NCBI RefSeq assembly: GCF_038397755.1
Contig: NZ_CP151637.1
Coordinates: forward strand, 2,604,001-2,668,000
Direction of reading: 5' to 3'
DNA: 64,000 nucleotides
Origin: Microbacterium sp. LWH7-1.2
GTDB lineage: Bacteria > Actinomycetota > Actinomycetes > Actinomycetales > Microbacteriaceae
Shown here piece after piece: positions 53,000-62,059 of the stretch (position 1 is the stretch's first letter; every line of letters starts with the position of its first letter). The translations under genes and the position numbers were made by a program. Below the pieces are notes generated by a model. That model was given only the letters and a program-made list of their open reading frames with translations, was not told the origin of the DNA and ran no database searches.

Positions 53000-53865
53000 A
53001 GGCTTCCCCCCGAGACCGCGAAGGTGTCGCACGCGGAGGGCCCGTTCCGGTAGCCGGTCTCGAACCAGCGCTGGCGCTGCTCGCTCGAACCGTGGGTCCA
53101 GGATTCGGGGTTCACGAAGCCCCCGGACTCCTGCTGGATGTGGTCGTCGCCCACCGTGCCGGCCGCGTTGATCGCGTCGGCGATCTGCTGCTGGGTGGGC
53201 TCCTTCAGATACGGTACGCCGTTCTCGTCGCGCTGCTCGGTCATGTCGCCGACCCACGCGCCGGCGAAGCAGTCCGCCTGCAGCTCGGTCCTCACGCCGT
53301 TGCTGTCGGGACCGGTGCCGTTGTTGGGGTGCTGGTCCATGATCCCGGCGATGTGCTGGACGTGATGGCCGTACTCGTGGGCGAGGACGTAGAGCTGGGC
53401 GAGCTCCCCGGCCGACGCGTCGAACTGCTGGCGCAGGAGGCCGAAGAACGTGGGATCGATGTACACGGTCTCTTCGGGAGGGCAGTAGAACGGGCCGGTC
53501 TGGTTGGAAGCCGTGCCGCAGGCAGTGCCCGTCTGCTGATCGACGATGATCAGCTGAGGCTCCCGGTAACCCTGCACCTGGGTCTCCCAGTACTGGTCGA
53601 GCACGAGGCTCCCGGCGGCGAGACGGCACTCGTCGTTGGCGTTCGCGTCGGCGCCCGTCTCGCACTGCTGGATCTCGGACTCCTCCCCGGACCCGACCTG
53701 CGGCTGCGAGGGGATGACGCTCGACAGGTCTTGTCCGGTGAACAGCTGGAACAAGATCACCGCGATCGCACCGAGCCCGGCGATGCCGCCGCCCGCCACC
53801 GCCACGCCTCCACCTCGACGCCGCGCCGTGTTCCCCCCGACGTTGGCGTTCTCATTGAACGTCAT
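52996..53865 (-). CDS. Neutral zinc metallopeptidase (YpfJ-like)
   Basis: 289 residues from ATG 53865; a GTG three codons upstream is also possible. A short Arg-rich start and one transmembrane segment (about 22-44) anchor it, with the domain outside. It contains QYWETQVQ, YCPPEETVYID and the zinc motif LAHEYGHHVQH, with the third ligand likely in ELQADCFAGAW. Belongs to the predicted metallopeptidase family of E. coli YpfJ; substrate unknown. Overlaps the pip start by four bases. Confidence 0.9.
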   Translation of the reverse strand: MTFNENANVGGNTARRRGGGVAVAGGGIAGLGAIAVILFQLFTGQDLSSVIPSQPQVGSGEESEIQQCETGADANANDECRLAAGSLVLDQYWETQVQGYREPQLIIVDQQTGTACGTASNQTGPFYCPPEETVYIDPTFFGLLRQQFDASAGELAQLYVLAHEYGHHVQHIAGIMDQHPNNGTGPDSNGVRTELQADCFAGAWVGDMTEQRDENGVPYLKEPTQQQIADAINAAGTVGDDHIQQESGGFVNPESWTHGSSEQRQRWFETGYRNGPSACDTFAVSGGSL

Positions 53866-53959
53866 GCCAGTCACGGTACCCCGACAGCCCTGTGCACAGC
53901 AGGAACCATTCCCGAATCACCGGGAATGAGTACAATGCCGCCGGTCTAGGCTCGGGAAC

Positions 53960-54988
53960 ATGGCGAGCGAACCCACGACCGTGACCATCACCGGCGGCGG
54001 AGGCCAGATCGGCTACGCCCTGATGTTCCGCATCGCCGCGGGAGACATGCTCGGCCCGGATCGTCCGGTCAGGCTGCGGCTGCTCGAGATCCCGCAGGGG
54101 ATGCGCGCGGCCGAGGGTGCAGCGCTCGAGCTGCAGGACTGCGCGTTCCCGCTGCTCGCCGACGTGGACATCACCGACGACCCCCTCACCGCCTTCAACG
54201 GAGCCCGCATCGCGATGCTGGTCGGCGCGCGGCCGCGCGCGGCGGGCATGGAGCGCGGCGACCTGCTCGCTGCGAACGCGGGGATCTTCGGGCCGCAGGG
54301 CAAGGCGATCGGCGCGGTCGCCGACGACGACGTGCGCGTCGTCGTGGTGGGAAACCCCGCGAACACGAACGCGCTCATCGCCGCGGCATCCACGTCTCCC
54401 GACATCCCGTCGGAGCGCTTCACCGCCCTCACCCGCCTCGACCACAACCGCGCCGTCGGCCAGCTGGCGGAGAAGCTCGGAGTGGGGGCGGGCGAGATCG
54501 AGGGCGTCGCGATCTGGGGCAACCACTCGGCATCGCAGTTCCCCGACGTCGCCCACGCGGTCGTCGGCTCGGGCGACACGATGGTGATCGACGTGCTCGC
54601 CGAGCGGCTCGGCGGGTACGAGGCGGCGACGACGTGGCTCGACGACGTCTTCATCCCGCGTGTGGCGAAGCGCGGGGCGGAGATCATCGACGTGCGCGGC
54701 TCGTCGTCGGTCGCGTCGGCGGCGAACGCGGCGATCGACCATGTGCGCGACGAGCAGCTCTGCACGCCCCGCCGCACCTGGACGTCGGCGGCGATCGTGT
54801 CGCGCGGCGAGTACGGCGTCCCCGAGGGGCTGGTGTGCTCGTTCCCCGTCCGCTCGCAGGGCGACGGTGACGGGTACGAGGTTGTCGAGGGACTCGACCT
54901 CGACGATCGCGCACGCGCGCGGGTCGCAGCATCCGTCGACGAACTCGTCGCCGAGCGCGACGCGGTGCGTGCGCTCGGCGTGCTCTGA
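53960..54988 (+). CDS. mdh: Malate dehydrogenase
   Basis: 342 residues, ATG 53960. Interconverts malate and oxaloacetate. NAD site [20 protein letters not shown] (the usual TGAAGQIGY with two Gly replacing Ala), [10 protein letters not shown], the mobile-loop Arg in [30 protein letters not shown], and the catalytic His189 in [14 protein letters not shown]-like MDH of the actinobacterial type. Monocistronic, with 56 bp before the antiporter gene. Confidence 0.95.
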   Translation: MASEPTTVTITGGGGQIGYALMFRIAAGDMLGPDRPVRLRLLEIPQGMRAAEGAALELQDCAFPLLADVDITDDPLTAFNGARIAMLVGARPRAAGMERGDLLAANAGIFGPQGKAIGAVADDDVRVVVVGNPANTNALIAAASTSPDIPSERFTALTRLDHNRAVGQLAEKLGVGAGEIEGVAIWGNHSASQFPDVAHAVVGSGDTMVIDVLAERLGGYEAATTWLDDVFIPRVAKRGAEIIDVRGSSSVASAANAAIDHVRDEQLCTPRRTWTSAAIVSRGEYGVPEGLVCSFPVRSQGDGDGYEVVEGLDLDDRARARVAASVDELVAERDAVRALGVL

Positions 54989-55044
54989 CCCATCGGCGGA
55001 TCGCCGGGTGAGGGCACGAGGGGCCCGGCAATAGGCTCTGAGTC

Positions 55045-56817
55045 GTGGAAGCCCTGATCGTCGTCATCATCGCGATCGTGGTCATCGCGCTCGCGACGGC
55101 GGTCGCCCCGAAGCTCGGGATCGCGGGGCCGCTGATCCTCGTTCTCGTCGGCGGTGCGGTCAGCCTGCTGCCGTTCGTCGAGATCCCCGAGATCAACCCC
55201 GAGTTCATCCTCGTCGGGGTGCTGCCGCCGCTGCTCTACTCGGCAGCGGTCTCGCTCCCCGCGATCGAGTTCCGCCGGGACTTCGGCCCGATCGCGGGCC
55301 TGTCGTTCCTGCTCGTCATCGTCAGCTCGGTGCTGCTCGGGTTCTTCTTCATGGCCGTGATCCCCGGCATCCATCCGGCGGTCGCGGTGGCGCTCGGGGC
55401 GATCCTCAGTCCCACGGATGCTGTGGCCACTTCGATCGTCAAGCGCCTGGGCGTGTCGCGCCGTGTGGTGACGATGCTCGAGGGCGAGAGCCTGCTGAAC
55501 GATGCGACGGCGCTCGTGCTGCTGCGCACGATGATCGCGTCGGTCGGAATCGCGACCAGCGTCAGCGGCGACACCCGCATCGGCTTCGGGTTCATCCCCG
55601 CGTTCGCCTGGGGCGTCGTGGTCGCGGCCGTCGTCGGCGCGATCGTGGGCTGGCTGAACCTGCGGCTGCGCTCGCTCGTCAAGAACTCCGCGGCGAACAC
55701 CGCGATCGGCTTCGTCGTGCCGTTCATCGCGTACATCCCGACCGAGGAGCTCGGCGGATCCGGCCTCGTCGCGGCGGTCGTCGCCGGGATCGTGACCGGT
55801 CAGGGCGCCGCGCGGTGGTTCACCCCCGAGCAGCGCCGATCGGACGAGCACAACTGGCGCACGATCGAGCTCGTGCTCGAAGGCGCGGTCTTCCTCATCA
55901 TGGGCCTCGAACTCAACGACATCGGCAGGCAGAACGTCGAGCAGCACAACGGCCTCGGCACCGGCCTCGGGATCGCGCTCGGAGCCCTGGCGATCGTCAT
56001 CGCCGCGCGCGCCGCGTACGTGTCTCTCCTGGTCTGGCTGCAGAGCCGCCGCGCCCGAGGCCGGCAGCGCACCCGGCTCGAGGCGATGAACACACGGCTC
56101 GACCAGATCGCGGAGGGCACGGCCGTGCCCGGCCCCCGACACCGCGGCCGGCGCGGCGAGCGGTCATTCGACGACCCGCGCGCGCAGCGGCGCCTCACCT
56201 CGATGCGGTCGCGCGTGTCGCGGGCGCTCAGCGACCTCGACTACTACCAGGCCGCCCCCCTCGGCTGGAAGCACGGCGCCATCATCGTGTGGGCCGGCAT
56301 GCGCGGCGTGGTGACGCTCGCCGCGGCGCAGACGATCTCGAGCGACGTCACCGACGATCGCGCGCTGCTGGTGTTCATCGCATTCGCGGTGGCCGTCGGC
56401 AGCCTCATGCTGCAGGGCTTCACGCTGCCGTGGGTGGTCAAGGCGCTGCGGATCGAGAGGGCGGGCGACGACAGCCTCGACAAGGCCGAGCAGTCGGCGC
56501 TGGACGACGAACTGCGCGACGCGGCGATCGGCGCGCTGTCGGATCCTGCGCTGCGCCGTCGCGACGGCTCGGAGTTCGCCGAGGACCTCGTCTCGCTCGT
56601 CGGCAGCCGCATGGTCGACCCGCCAGACGACGCCGACGGGCTGCCCACCCGCGACCTGCTCGAGCTCCGGCTCGCGATGATCGAGGCGATGCGAGGGCGC
56701 CTGAACGAGCTGTCATCGGGGGGCGGGTACAGCACGCCCGCTCTGCGCCACGCCCTGGCCGAGCTCGACGCCGACCAGCTGAGCCTCGAGCTGCGGCTGG
56801 ACGACGAAGAAGACTGA
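55045..56817 (+). CDS. Na+/H+ antiporter, CPA1/NhaP family
   Basis: 590 residues, GTG start at 55045. About twelve helices in the first 450 residues. The ion-site stretches LSPTDAVATSIVKRLG and LEGESLLNDATALVLLRT carry the conserved ND pair and charged residues of CPA1 antiporters. A cytoplasmic insert (about 340-390) and a C-terminal regulatory domain (about 460-590, ERAGDDSLDKAEQSAL, RLAMIEAMRGRL) follow. It expels Na+ in exchange for H+. Not in an operon. Confidence 0.92.
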   Translation: MEALIVVIIAIVVIALATAVAPKLGIAGPLILVLVGGAVSLLPFVEIPEINPEFILVGVLPPLLYSAAVSLPAIEFRRDFGPIAGLSFLLVIVSSVLLGFFFMAVIPGIHPAVAVALGAILSPTDAVATSIVKRLGVSRRVVTMLEGESLLNDATALVLLRTMIASVGIATSVSGDTRIGFGFIPAFAWGVVVAAVVGAIVGWLNLRLRSLVKNSAANTAIGFVVPFIAYIPTEELGGSGLVAAVVAGIVTGQGAARWFTPEQRRSDEHNWRTIELVLEGAVFLIMGLELNDIGRQNVEQHNGLGTGLGIALGALAIVIAARAAYVSLLVWLQSRRARGRQRTRLEAMNTRLDQIAEGTAVPGPRHRGRRGERSFDDPRAQRRLTSMRSRVSRALSDLDYYQAAPLGWKHGAIIVWAGMRGVVTLAAAQTISSDVTDDRALLVFIAFAVAVGSLMLQGFTLPWVVKALRIERAGDDSLDKAEQSALDDELRDAAIGALSDPALRRRDGSEFAEDLVSLVGSRMVDPPDDADGLPTRDLLELRLAMIEAMRGRLNELSSGGGYSTPALRHALAELDADQLSLELRLDDEED

Positions 56818-56827
56818 GCCAAGGGTT

Positions 56828-56878
56828 GTGCGCCGTGCTCAGGCGCTTCGACTCACAAGCTCGCTCAACGAGCGGGAA
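56828..56878. repeat. Family B dispersed repeat
   Basis: GTGCGCCGTGCTCAGGCGCT-TCGACTCACAAGCTCGCTCA-ACGAGCGGGAA. Matches 51652-51702 with a few substitutions. It lies 11 bp after the antiporter stop and may act as its terminator. Confidence 0.75.
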
Positions 56879-56916
56879 AGCGGGTGAGAGAATGGGAGCG
56901 AGCGAGGGGGCCTCAC

Positions 56917-57408
56917 ATGAGCGAGACGACGAAGACGCCGGATGCTGCGCACACGCACGCGGCTACGACACCGGAGTCCGTCGCGGCCGACACCGCGCCG
57001 CTGCATCTGCCGCACCCGGCGGCCGAGTGCCCCAAGTGCTTCACCGAGCTGCAGCAGAACCGCAACTGGTGGCTCGCCCAGCCCGCCGGCTCACGCCTCG
57101 TCGGGCTCGTGATCGCCCGCGACGACATGCCCTCCGTGGTCGAGCAGCGGGGCGATCTCACGCGCTTCGGCGTGCCGATCGAGGGCTTCCGCCACCCCGC
57201 CCCTGAGACCCTCGAGTCGTGGGAGGAGCGCCTCGTCCGCCTGTTCGGCACGCTCGTCCGCGGCGACGTGCTCGTGGTGGCGAACGTGCACGCCCTCGGC
57301 CGTGACATCGACGAGGAGACGCGCACGGTCACGGAGCTGCACCGCCGCGGTGTCGTGGTGAAGGTCGTCAGCCACGGCGGCCGTCACCTGTACGACGCCG
57401 GCCGCTGA
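56917..57408 (+). CDS. Serine-recombinase-like protein lacking the catalytic serine
   Basis: 163 residues from ATG 56917 (GAGGGGG upstream). A CPKCF knuckle (about 47-51) and then a resolvase-N-like fold: RLVGLVIARDD (where recombinases have Y-A-R-V-S, here the Ser is Asp), GDVLVVANVHALGRDIDEETRTVTELHRRGVVVKVV (the DxLVVxxxDRLGR block, with VHALGR). Ends soon after, with no HTH or DNA-binding tail, so it is probably not a recombinase but a repurposed fold. Function unknown; it stands alone between a repeat and the convergent FHA gene. Confidence 0.7.
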   Translation: MSETTKTPDAAHTHAATTPESVAADTAPLHLPHPAAECPKCFTELQQNRNWWLAQPAGSRLVGLVIARDDMPSVVEQRGDLTRFGVPIEGFRHPAPETLESWEERLVRLFGTLVRGDVLVVANVHALGRDIDEETRTVTELHRRGVVVKVVSHGGRHLYDAGR

Positions 57409-57421
57409 CGCGGCGCCCGCT

Positions 57422-58174
57422 TCACGCGTCGTCCTCTCCATTCGCGTCGTTCTCGCCGCTGAGTGAGTTCGCACGTTCGACGTCGAGCAGGGGGAGGTCG
57501 TCGCGCGTCACCAGGCGTGCCGCGATCGCGTGCTCGACGAGCCGCACGCGGCGGTTGGTGGCATACGAGCGCACCCCGCCCCGCATGCCCGGAACACCGA
57601 CGCGGTCGAGCTTGTCGCAGACATTGTCGAGCTTGCGGTTGAACCGGGTGAGCGTCCAGCCGAGCCGCTCGGCGGCCTGCGCCGATGTCGGCAGCTCGCT
57701 CATGCCGGTGCCATCGCGACGGAGCACCGGCTCGGCGAGCGCGAGGATCATGACGCGCTGGCTGTGGGTCAGCGGCACCTCTCCGATCGTCGACAGCCCG
57801 TCGTCGTCGGCGGGCGGCTGCGTGTCGCGGAAGGTCGGCTCGGCCGCGTGGATCGTGAGCTCGTACGTCGTCGGGCCGGCACTGAAGATGACGGATGTCG
57901 CGGCGAAGACGAGCGGCAGCCGTGCACCCGGTGCGAGCCAGGCCTGCACGCGTCCGCCCGAGTCGGTGACCGTCGCCGACAGGCGCGAGCCCACATTCGA
58001 GAGCAGCCACAGCCCTTCGACGTTCTGGATCGTGAGGAAGTTGCGGTGCAGGAACAGGTTGTCGTCGATCGCGAGGTCGCCCTCACGGCCCACCGTGAAA
58101 ACCGTGCCGGGCGCGACCGAGAACTCCTCGCCCGCGAACTCGAGCCGGAGCTCGTCGACCTCCGCGGCCGTCAC
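57422..58174 (-). CDS. FHA-domain protein with HTH-like C-terminal half
   Basis: 250 residues from the GTG at 58174, which overlaps the kinase stop (GTGA); a GTG at 58183 is also in frame. N-terminal FHA-like fold (FTVGREGDLAIDDNLFLHRNFLTIQNVEGLWLLSNVGS), though the canonical SxxH is replaced by LHRN. The C-terminal half (about 135-215: LTHSQRVMILALAEPVLRRDG, SAQAAERLGWTLTRFNRKLDNVCDKL) is helical and HTH-like. Likely a phospho-dependent regulator or adaptor for the kinase. Last gene of the signalling operon. Confidence 0.8.
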   Translation of the reverse strand: MTAAEVDELRLEFAGEEFSVAPGTVFTVGREGDLAIDDNLFLHRNFLTIQNVEGLWLLSNVGSRLSATVTDSGGRVQAWLAPGARLPLVFAATSVIFSAGPTTYELTIHAAEPTFRDTQPPADDDGLSTIGEVPLTHSQRVMILALAEPVLRRDGTGMSELPTSAQAAERLGWTLTRFNRKLDNVCDKLDRVGVPGMRGGVRSYATNRRVRLVEHAIAARLVTRDDLPLLDVERANSLSGENDANGEDDA

Positions 58175-59796
58175 GGCGCGCACCCCCTCGTGGGGGCGTT
58201 CTGGAACTGCCCGTTCGCGCGGACCAGCTCCACATCGACGCAGGTCGGCCCCGAGGCGGCGGGCGCAACGACGATCTCGGCCACGTCGACGGAGTCCGGT
58301 TCGGGGTTGCTGTCGCTCACGGATACGGCCGTGACGAGGTAGTGGTCACCGTCCTGCGGATCGGGGTTCTTCCACGTGAACTTCACGCCACCGTCCACCG
58401 GTGCCCCGATGACGTCGGTGACAGCGGGAATGACCGTCGAGAGCGGGTCCTGCGGCTTCGACGACTCGGTCGGCGTCGGCGGCTCCTGCGCGGTGCCCGA
58501 CAGGATGCCCGGCAGCGACACCCCGACGATGACCGCGACGATCACGAGCGCGGCGGCACCGAGCCCGATCCAGAGTCCTGTGCGACGGCGACGCGGGGGC
58601 GCGGCATCCACCTCCTCCCGCGGAGGGGCCGCGTCGAAGGCGGGCGCACGGACGATCGTCTCGTCGAGCGACACCGGCAGCCCGACCTGGTCGCGCCGGA
58701 CCGTCTGCTCATACGCGGACGGCGGGGTCATGGGCGCCTGCCGGGCCACCGTCTCGGTCTCGACGGGGGCCGGATCGAACCGCGGCGCGTCGGCCCGGCT
58801 CGGCGCGGTTGTGGCCGACGGACGGGTCATGCCGGCCGCCGGCGTCGTCTCAGGGTTGATGCTGACGACACCGCGGACGCGGGTGAGGCCGTCGTCCTCG
58901 TCCTGCTCGACGTCTTCCGGGACGTGATCGTCGAGGATGTCGATCGGGGTGACGGAGTGCGACAGCTCGATCTGCACGGTCTGCAGCGCGCGGGCGAAGG
59001 CCAGGGCGGTCTCGTACCGGTCGACGGGCGCCTTGGCCATCGCGCGCTCGAGCACGCGCTGCAGCGACAGGGGCGCGTCGGCGCGGCCGAGAGCGGGGAG
59101 CGGTAGCGTCTCGATGCGGTGGATGAGCTCGGCCGCACCGTTGCGCTGGCCGGGCAGCTCGAACGGCGAGCGTCCGGCGAGGAGCGTGTACACCGTCGCG
59201 CCCAGCGCGTACACGTCCGAGCGCGGGTCGCTGCGCGGCACGTCGGCGAACGACTCCGGCGGCGACCACGGGATCGAAAGGCCCGCCGACTCCGCCGCCG
59301 CGTTCGTGGTCGACGCGATGCCGAAGTCGGTGAGCGCCGGGCGGTTGTACTCGGTGACGAGGATGTTCGCCGGCTTGATGTCGCGGTGCAGCACACCCGC
59401 GCGGTGCGCCGTCTCGACGGCCGCCGCGACCTGCACGCCGACGCGCAGCGACTCCGCGATCGAGAAGGGCTCGCGCCGGTACCGCACCTGCAGGTTCGGC
59501 CGCGGGCAGTACTCCATCACGAGGTACGGGCGGCCGTCCTTGGCGACGCCGGCCTGGTAGATCGTGACGATCGCCGGGTGCGTCGACAGCATCGCCATGA
59601 CGTTCGCCTCGGCGGTGAACTCCTCGACCGACCCGCTCGACATGCGATCGGTGAGCAGCACCTTGACCGCCACACGGCGCTTCGGCAGCTGCTGCTCGTA
59701 CAGGAAGACATCGGCGAAGCCGCCCGAGCCGAGCAGGTCGACGTAGGTGAAGCCGGGCAGATCCGGCGGCGCCATGGGCGCGCGCTTCGCGCTCAC
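58171..59796 (-). CDS. Ser/Thr protein kinase, transmembrane
   Basis: 541 residues from the GTG at 59796 (GTGA overlap with the FHA gene). Kinase domain about 15-290: LGSGGFADVFLYEQ (Gly loop), VAVKVLL (Lys), HRDIKPANIL (Asp138), DFGIAS and APE-like SPPE. A Thr/Pro/Glu-rich juxtamembrane region (about 300-400), one transmembrane helix (about 405-432: GLWIGLGAAALVIVAVIVG), then an external FN3-like domain (about 450-541, GVKFTWKNPDPQDGDHYLVTAVSV). No PASTA repeats. Senses an external signal and phosphorylates cytoplasmic FHA partners encoded beside it. Confidence 0.93.
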   Translation of the reverse strand: MSAKRAPMAPPDLPGFTYVDLLGSGGFADVFLYEQQLPKRRVAVKVLLTDRMSSGSVEEFTAEANVMAMLSTHPAIVTIYQAGVAKDGRPYLVMEYCPRPNLQVRYRREPFSIAESLRVGVQVAAAVETAHRAGVLHRDIKPANILVTEYNRPALTDFGIASTTNAAAESAGLSIPWSPPESFADVPRSDPRSDVYALGATVYTLLAGRSPFELPGQRNGAAELIHRIETLPLPALGRADAPLSLQRVLERAMAKAPVDRYETALAFARALQTVQIELSHSVTPIDILDDHVPEDVEQDEDDGLTRVRGVVSINPETTPAAGMTRPSATTAPSRADAPRFDPAPVETETVARQAPMTPPSAYEQTVRRDQVGLPVSLDETIVRAPAFDAAPPREEVDAAPPRRRRTGLWIGLGAAALVIVAVIVGVSLPGILSGTAQEPPTPTESSKPQDPLSTVIPAVTDVIGAPVDGGVKFTWKNPDPQDGDHYLVTAVSVSDSNPEPDSVDVAEIVVAPAASGPTCVDVELVRANGQFQNAPTRGCAP

Positions 59797-61208
59797 GGCA
59801 CCCCCTCGATCGCGACCGTGATGCCGTCGCCGAGATCCAGCACGTCGCCGGGGACGACCACGGTGCCCTCACCCGGGTGCAGGCGCACCGGGTCGGCGCC
59901 CTGGCGCAGCAGCGTCGTGCCGTTCGTGGTGCGCAGGTCGGTCGCGACGATGCTCTCGCCCTCGACGCGCAGCTCGACGTGGCTGCGCGAGATGTCCTGC
60001 TGCGGGCTGTCGACGGCCACGAGGTGCGGCAAGTCGGTGCCGCTCACGCGCGTCGAGCGCGGGCGCCGGCCGATCACGACGGTGCGATCGAGCGGCAGCA
60101 CCTGCCCCGTCGAGACGCGGACGCGTCCGGGAGCCGGCGGGCGCGGCGGCGCGAGCGGGGCGGGGGTCGAATCGAGGGGGACTCCGGATGCCGCGCCCCC
60201 GGCGCCGCCTGCCGCATCACGCAGCGCGCGGGCCTGGGCCAGCGAGATCGTCGCACCGTCGTGGTCGCCGGCGGGCGTGGGCGTCGCGGCCGGGGCGCCT
60301 TCTTCGTCCTCGCCGTCGGGGCGGACGGCCGCGTCCTCGACGGAGCGGATCACGGTGGCGCCCCACAGGTCGTCGTAACCGGTGGTCGAGGCGAACCCCT
60401 CCTCGCCGATCGGCGCGGACCCTGGCAGCGCCGCAGGCGCGGGAACGACGGTGTCGGCGGTCGCGGCCGGCGGGGCCAGGGCGGAGTCGAGCGGGAGCAG
60501 CGTCTCGGCGTCGGCGACAGAGTGAACGGCGCTGGAGTCGATGAGCCCGGCGGCGGATGCCACCGGCGCGGACTCCCCGGTCCCTTGTTCCGTACCCGGC
60601 GCGGATGCCGGAACACGGGCTGGTCCGTCGACACGCCGGGCCGAGGCATCCGTCTCCGGCGTGTCGTCGTGACCGACCCGTGTTTCGGCAACAACCGGAG
60701 CCTCTGGAACGGCCGGGACCACCGGGGCCGGGGCCCCCGCAACGACGGGTGCGTCCCGATCAGCCGGGACGGCGGACGCGGCATCCCATTCGATCGTGCT
60801 CGCCAGCACGATTCCGTCGGCGATCGGGAACTCTGCCGGGGAATCGGAGCCCGCCGTCGTGAGCGCCACGCGCACCACGCCCGGGATCACGCGCTCGGTC
60901 CAGGTCGTGACGCCGGCGCCCGACACGCGCTCGGCGGCCGTCGCGTCGATGTCGAACGCGAAGTCACCGCGGACGGCGACGCGCACGTCGTCACCCTCGG
61001 CGAGCGCCACCGCGAACGCGGGGATCGCGGTCAGCGACGCGCCGTACGCTCCGGTGAGCGCCTCGATCACGCCGCCGAGGCCGCGGCCGTCGGCGAGCAC
61101 CGATTTGATGCGGGTGAGCAGCGCGGCGGAGGTACCGGGCTCGAGCACGGCGAACCCGCGTGTGGTGACGGCGGCCGGCGTGGTTCCCGGGGCGTACAGC
61201 GTGGGCAT
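59793..61208 (-). CDS. FHA-domain signalling protein
   Basis: 471 residues, ATG 61208 sharing a base with the phosphatase stop (TGATG). The N-terminal region (about 1-145) has no recognised family: TPAAVTTRGFAVLEPGTSAALLTRIKSVLAD. Long Ala/Pro/Glu linker to about 360. C-terminal FHA domain (about 375-460): VVIGRRPRSTR, SRSHVELRVEG, DLRTTNGTTLL, the full phosphothreonine-binding set. Predicted substrate or scaffold for the neighbouring kinase and phosphatase. Confidence 0.85.
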   Translation of the reverse strand: MPTLYAPGTTPAAVTTRGFAVLEPGTSAALLTRIKSVLADGRGLGGVIEALTGAYGASLTAIPAFAVALAEGDDVRVAVRGDFAFDIDATAAERVSGAGVTTWTERVIPGVVRVALTTAGSDSPAEFPIADGIVLASTIEWDAASAVPADRDAPVVAGAPAPVVPAVPEAPVVAETRVGHDDTPETDASARRVDGPARVPASAPGTEQGTGESAPVASAAGLIDSSAVHSVADAETLLPLDSALAPPAATADTVVPAPAALPGSAPIGEEGFASTTGYDDLWGATVIRSVEDAAVRPDGEDEEGAPAATPTPAGDHDGATISLAQARALRDAAGGAGGAASGVPLDSTPAPLAPPRPPAPGRVRVSTGQVLPLDRTVVIGRRPRSTRVSGTDLPHLVAVDSPQQDISRSHVELRVEGESIVATDLRTTNGTTLLRQGADPVRLHPGEGTVVVPGDVLDLGDGITVAIEGVP

Positions 61209-62059
61209 CAGAATCCTCCCGCGACCACCGCGCGCGGCAGCGTGTCGCCGTCGATGTCGGCGTCTTCCCGGGCGGGGGCACTCACCGGAACCGTATCGCG
61301 TTCGCACGCACGGCTCGTGCGGGTGCGCACCGCGAGAGCGTCGACGACGATCGCGGTGATGTTGTCGCGACCGCCGCGCACCATCGCCTCGTGCACCAGC
61401 CGCGTCGCTGCCGCCTGCGGGTCGGCCTCGGCGAGGAGGATCCCGTGGATCGCCTCCTGCTCGAGCTCGCCCGACAGCCCGTCGGAGCACACCAGGATGC
61501 GGTCGCCGTCCTCGGCGGGGATGAGCCAGTAGTCGGGTTCGGCGTCGCTGCCGGCGCCGATGGCGCGCGTGATCACGTTGCGGCGGGAGTCCCGCTGGGC
61601 CGCGTCGGCGGCGAGCTGACCACTGTCGACGAGCTCCTGCACGACCGAGTGGTCGACGCTCACCTGCTCGAAGCGCCCCTCGCTGAGGCGGTACGTGCGC
61701 GAGTCGCCCAGGTTGATGGCCAGCCAATAGCCTTCGCCGTCGACGTCGGCGATCACGACGCCCGCGAGCGTCGTACCGGCACCCGCACCGGCCCCGGCGG
61801 GCAGTGCCGCGACACGGCGGCGCGCGCCGGCGACGCCGGCATGCACGTCGTCGATCGTCAGGCTCTCGCGGCCGATGAGACTAGAGAACTCCTGGATCAC
61901 CGTGGCGCTCGCGATCTCGCCGGCATTGTGGCCGCCCATGCCGTCGGCGACGAGGAACAGCGGCGACACCGCGAGGTACGAGTCCTCGTTGATGCGGCGA
62001 CGGAGGCCGGCATCCGTGGCCGCGCCAAACGCGACCGCGATGGGCGGGGATCCTGTCAT
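61208..62059 (-). CDS. PP2C-type protein phosphatase
   Basis: 283 residues from ATG 62059, one-base overlap (TGATG) with the RDD gene stop. Metal sites: RRINEDSYL, FLVADGMGGHNAGE, NLGDSRTYRL, VCSDGLSGEL and GGRDNITAIVV. Cytoplasmic Mg/Mn-dependent Ser/Thr phosphatase (PstP-like) opposing the neighbouring kinase. Here it lies between two FHA proteins in the same transcript. Confidence 0.93.
   Translation of the reverse strand: MTGSPPIAVAFGAATDAGLRRRINEDSYLAVSPLFLVADGMGGHNAGEIASATVIQEFSSLIGRESLTIDDVHAGVAGARRRVAALPAGAGAGAGTTLAGVVIADVDGEGYWLAINLGDSRTYRLSEGRFEQVSVDHSVVQELVDSGQLAADAAQRDSRRNVITRAIGAGSDAEPDYWLIPAEDGDRILVCSDGLSGELEQEAIHGILLAEADPQAAATRLVHEAMVRGGRDNITAIVVDALAVRTRTSRACERDTVPVSAPAREDADIDGDTLPRAVVAGGF

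Noticed and set aside
56917..57408. Active site-specific recombinase marking a mobile element.
   Set aside because: The catalytic serine is replaced and no DNA-binding domain, target repeats or cargo are seen.
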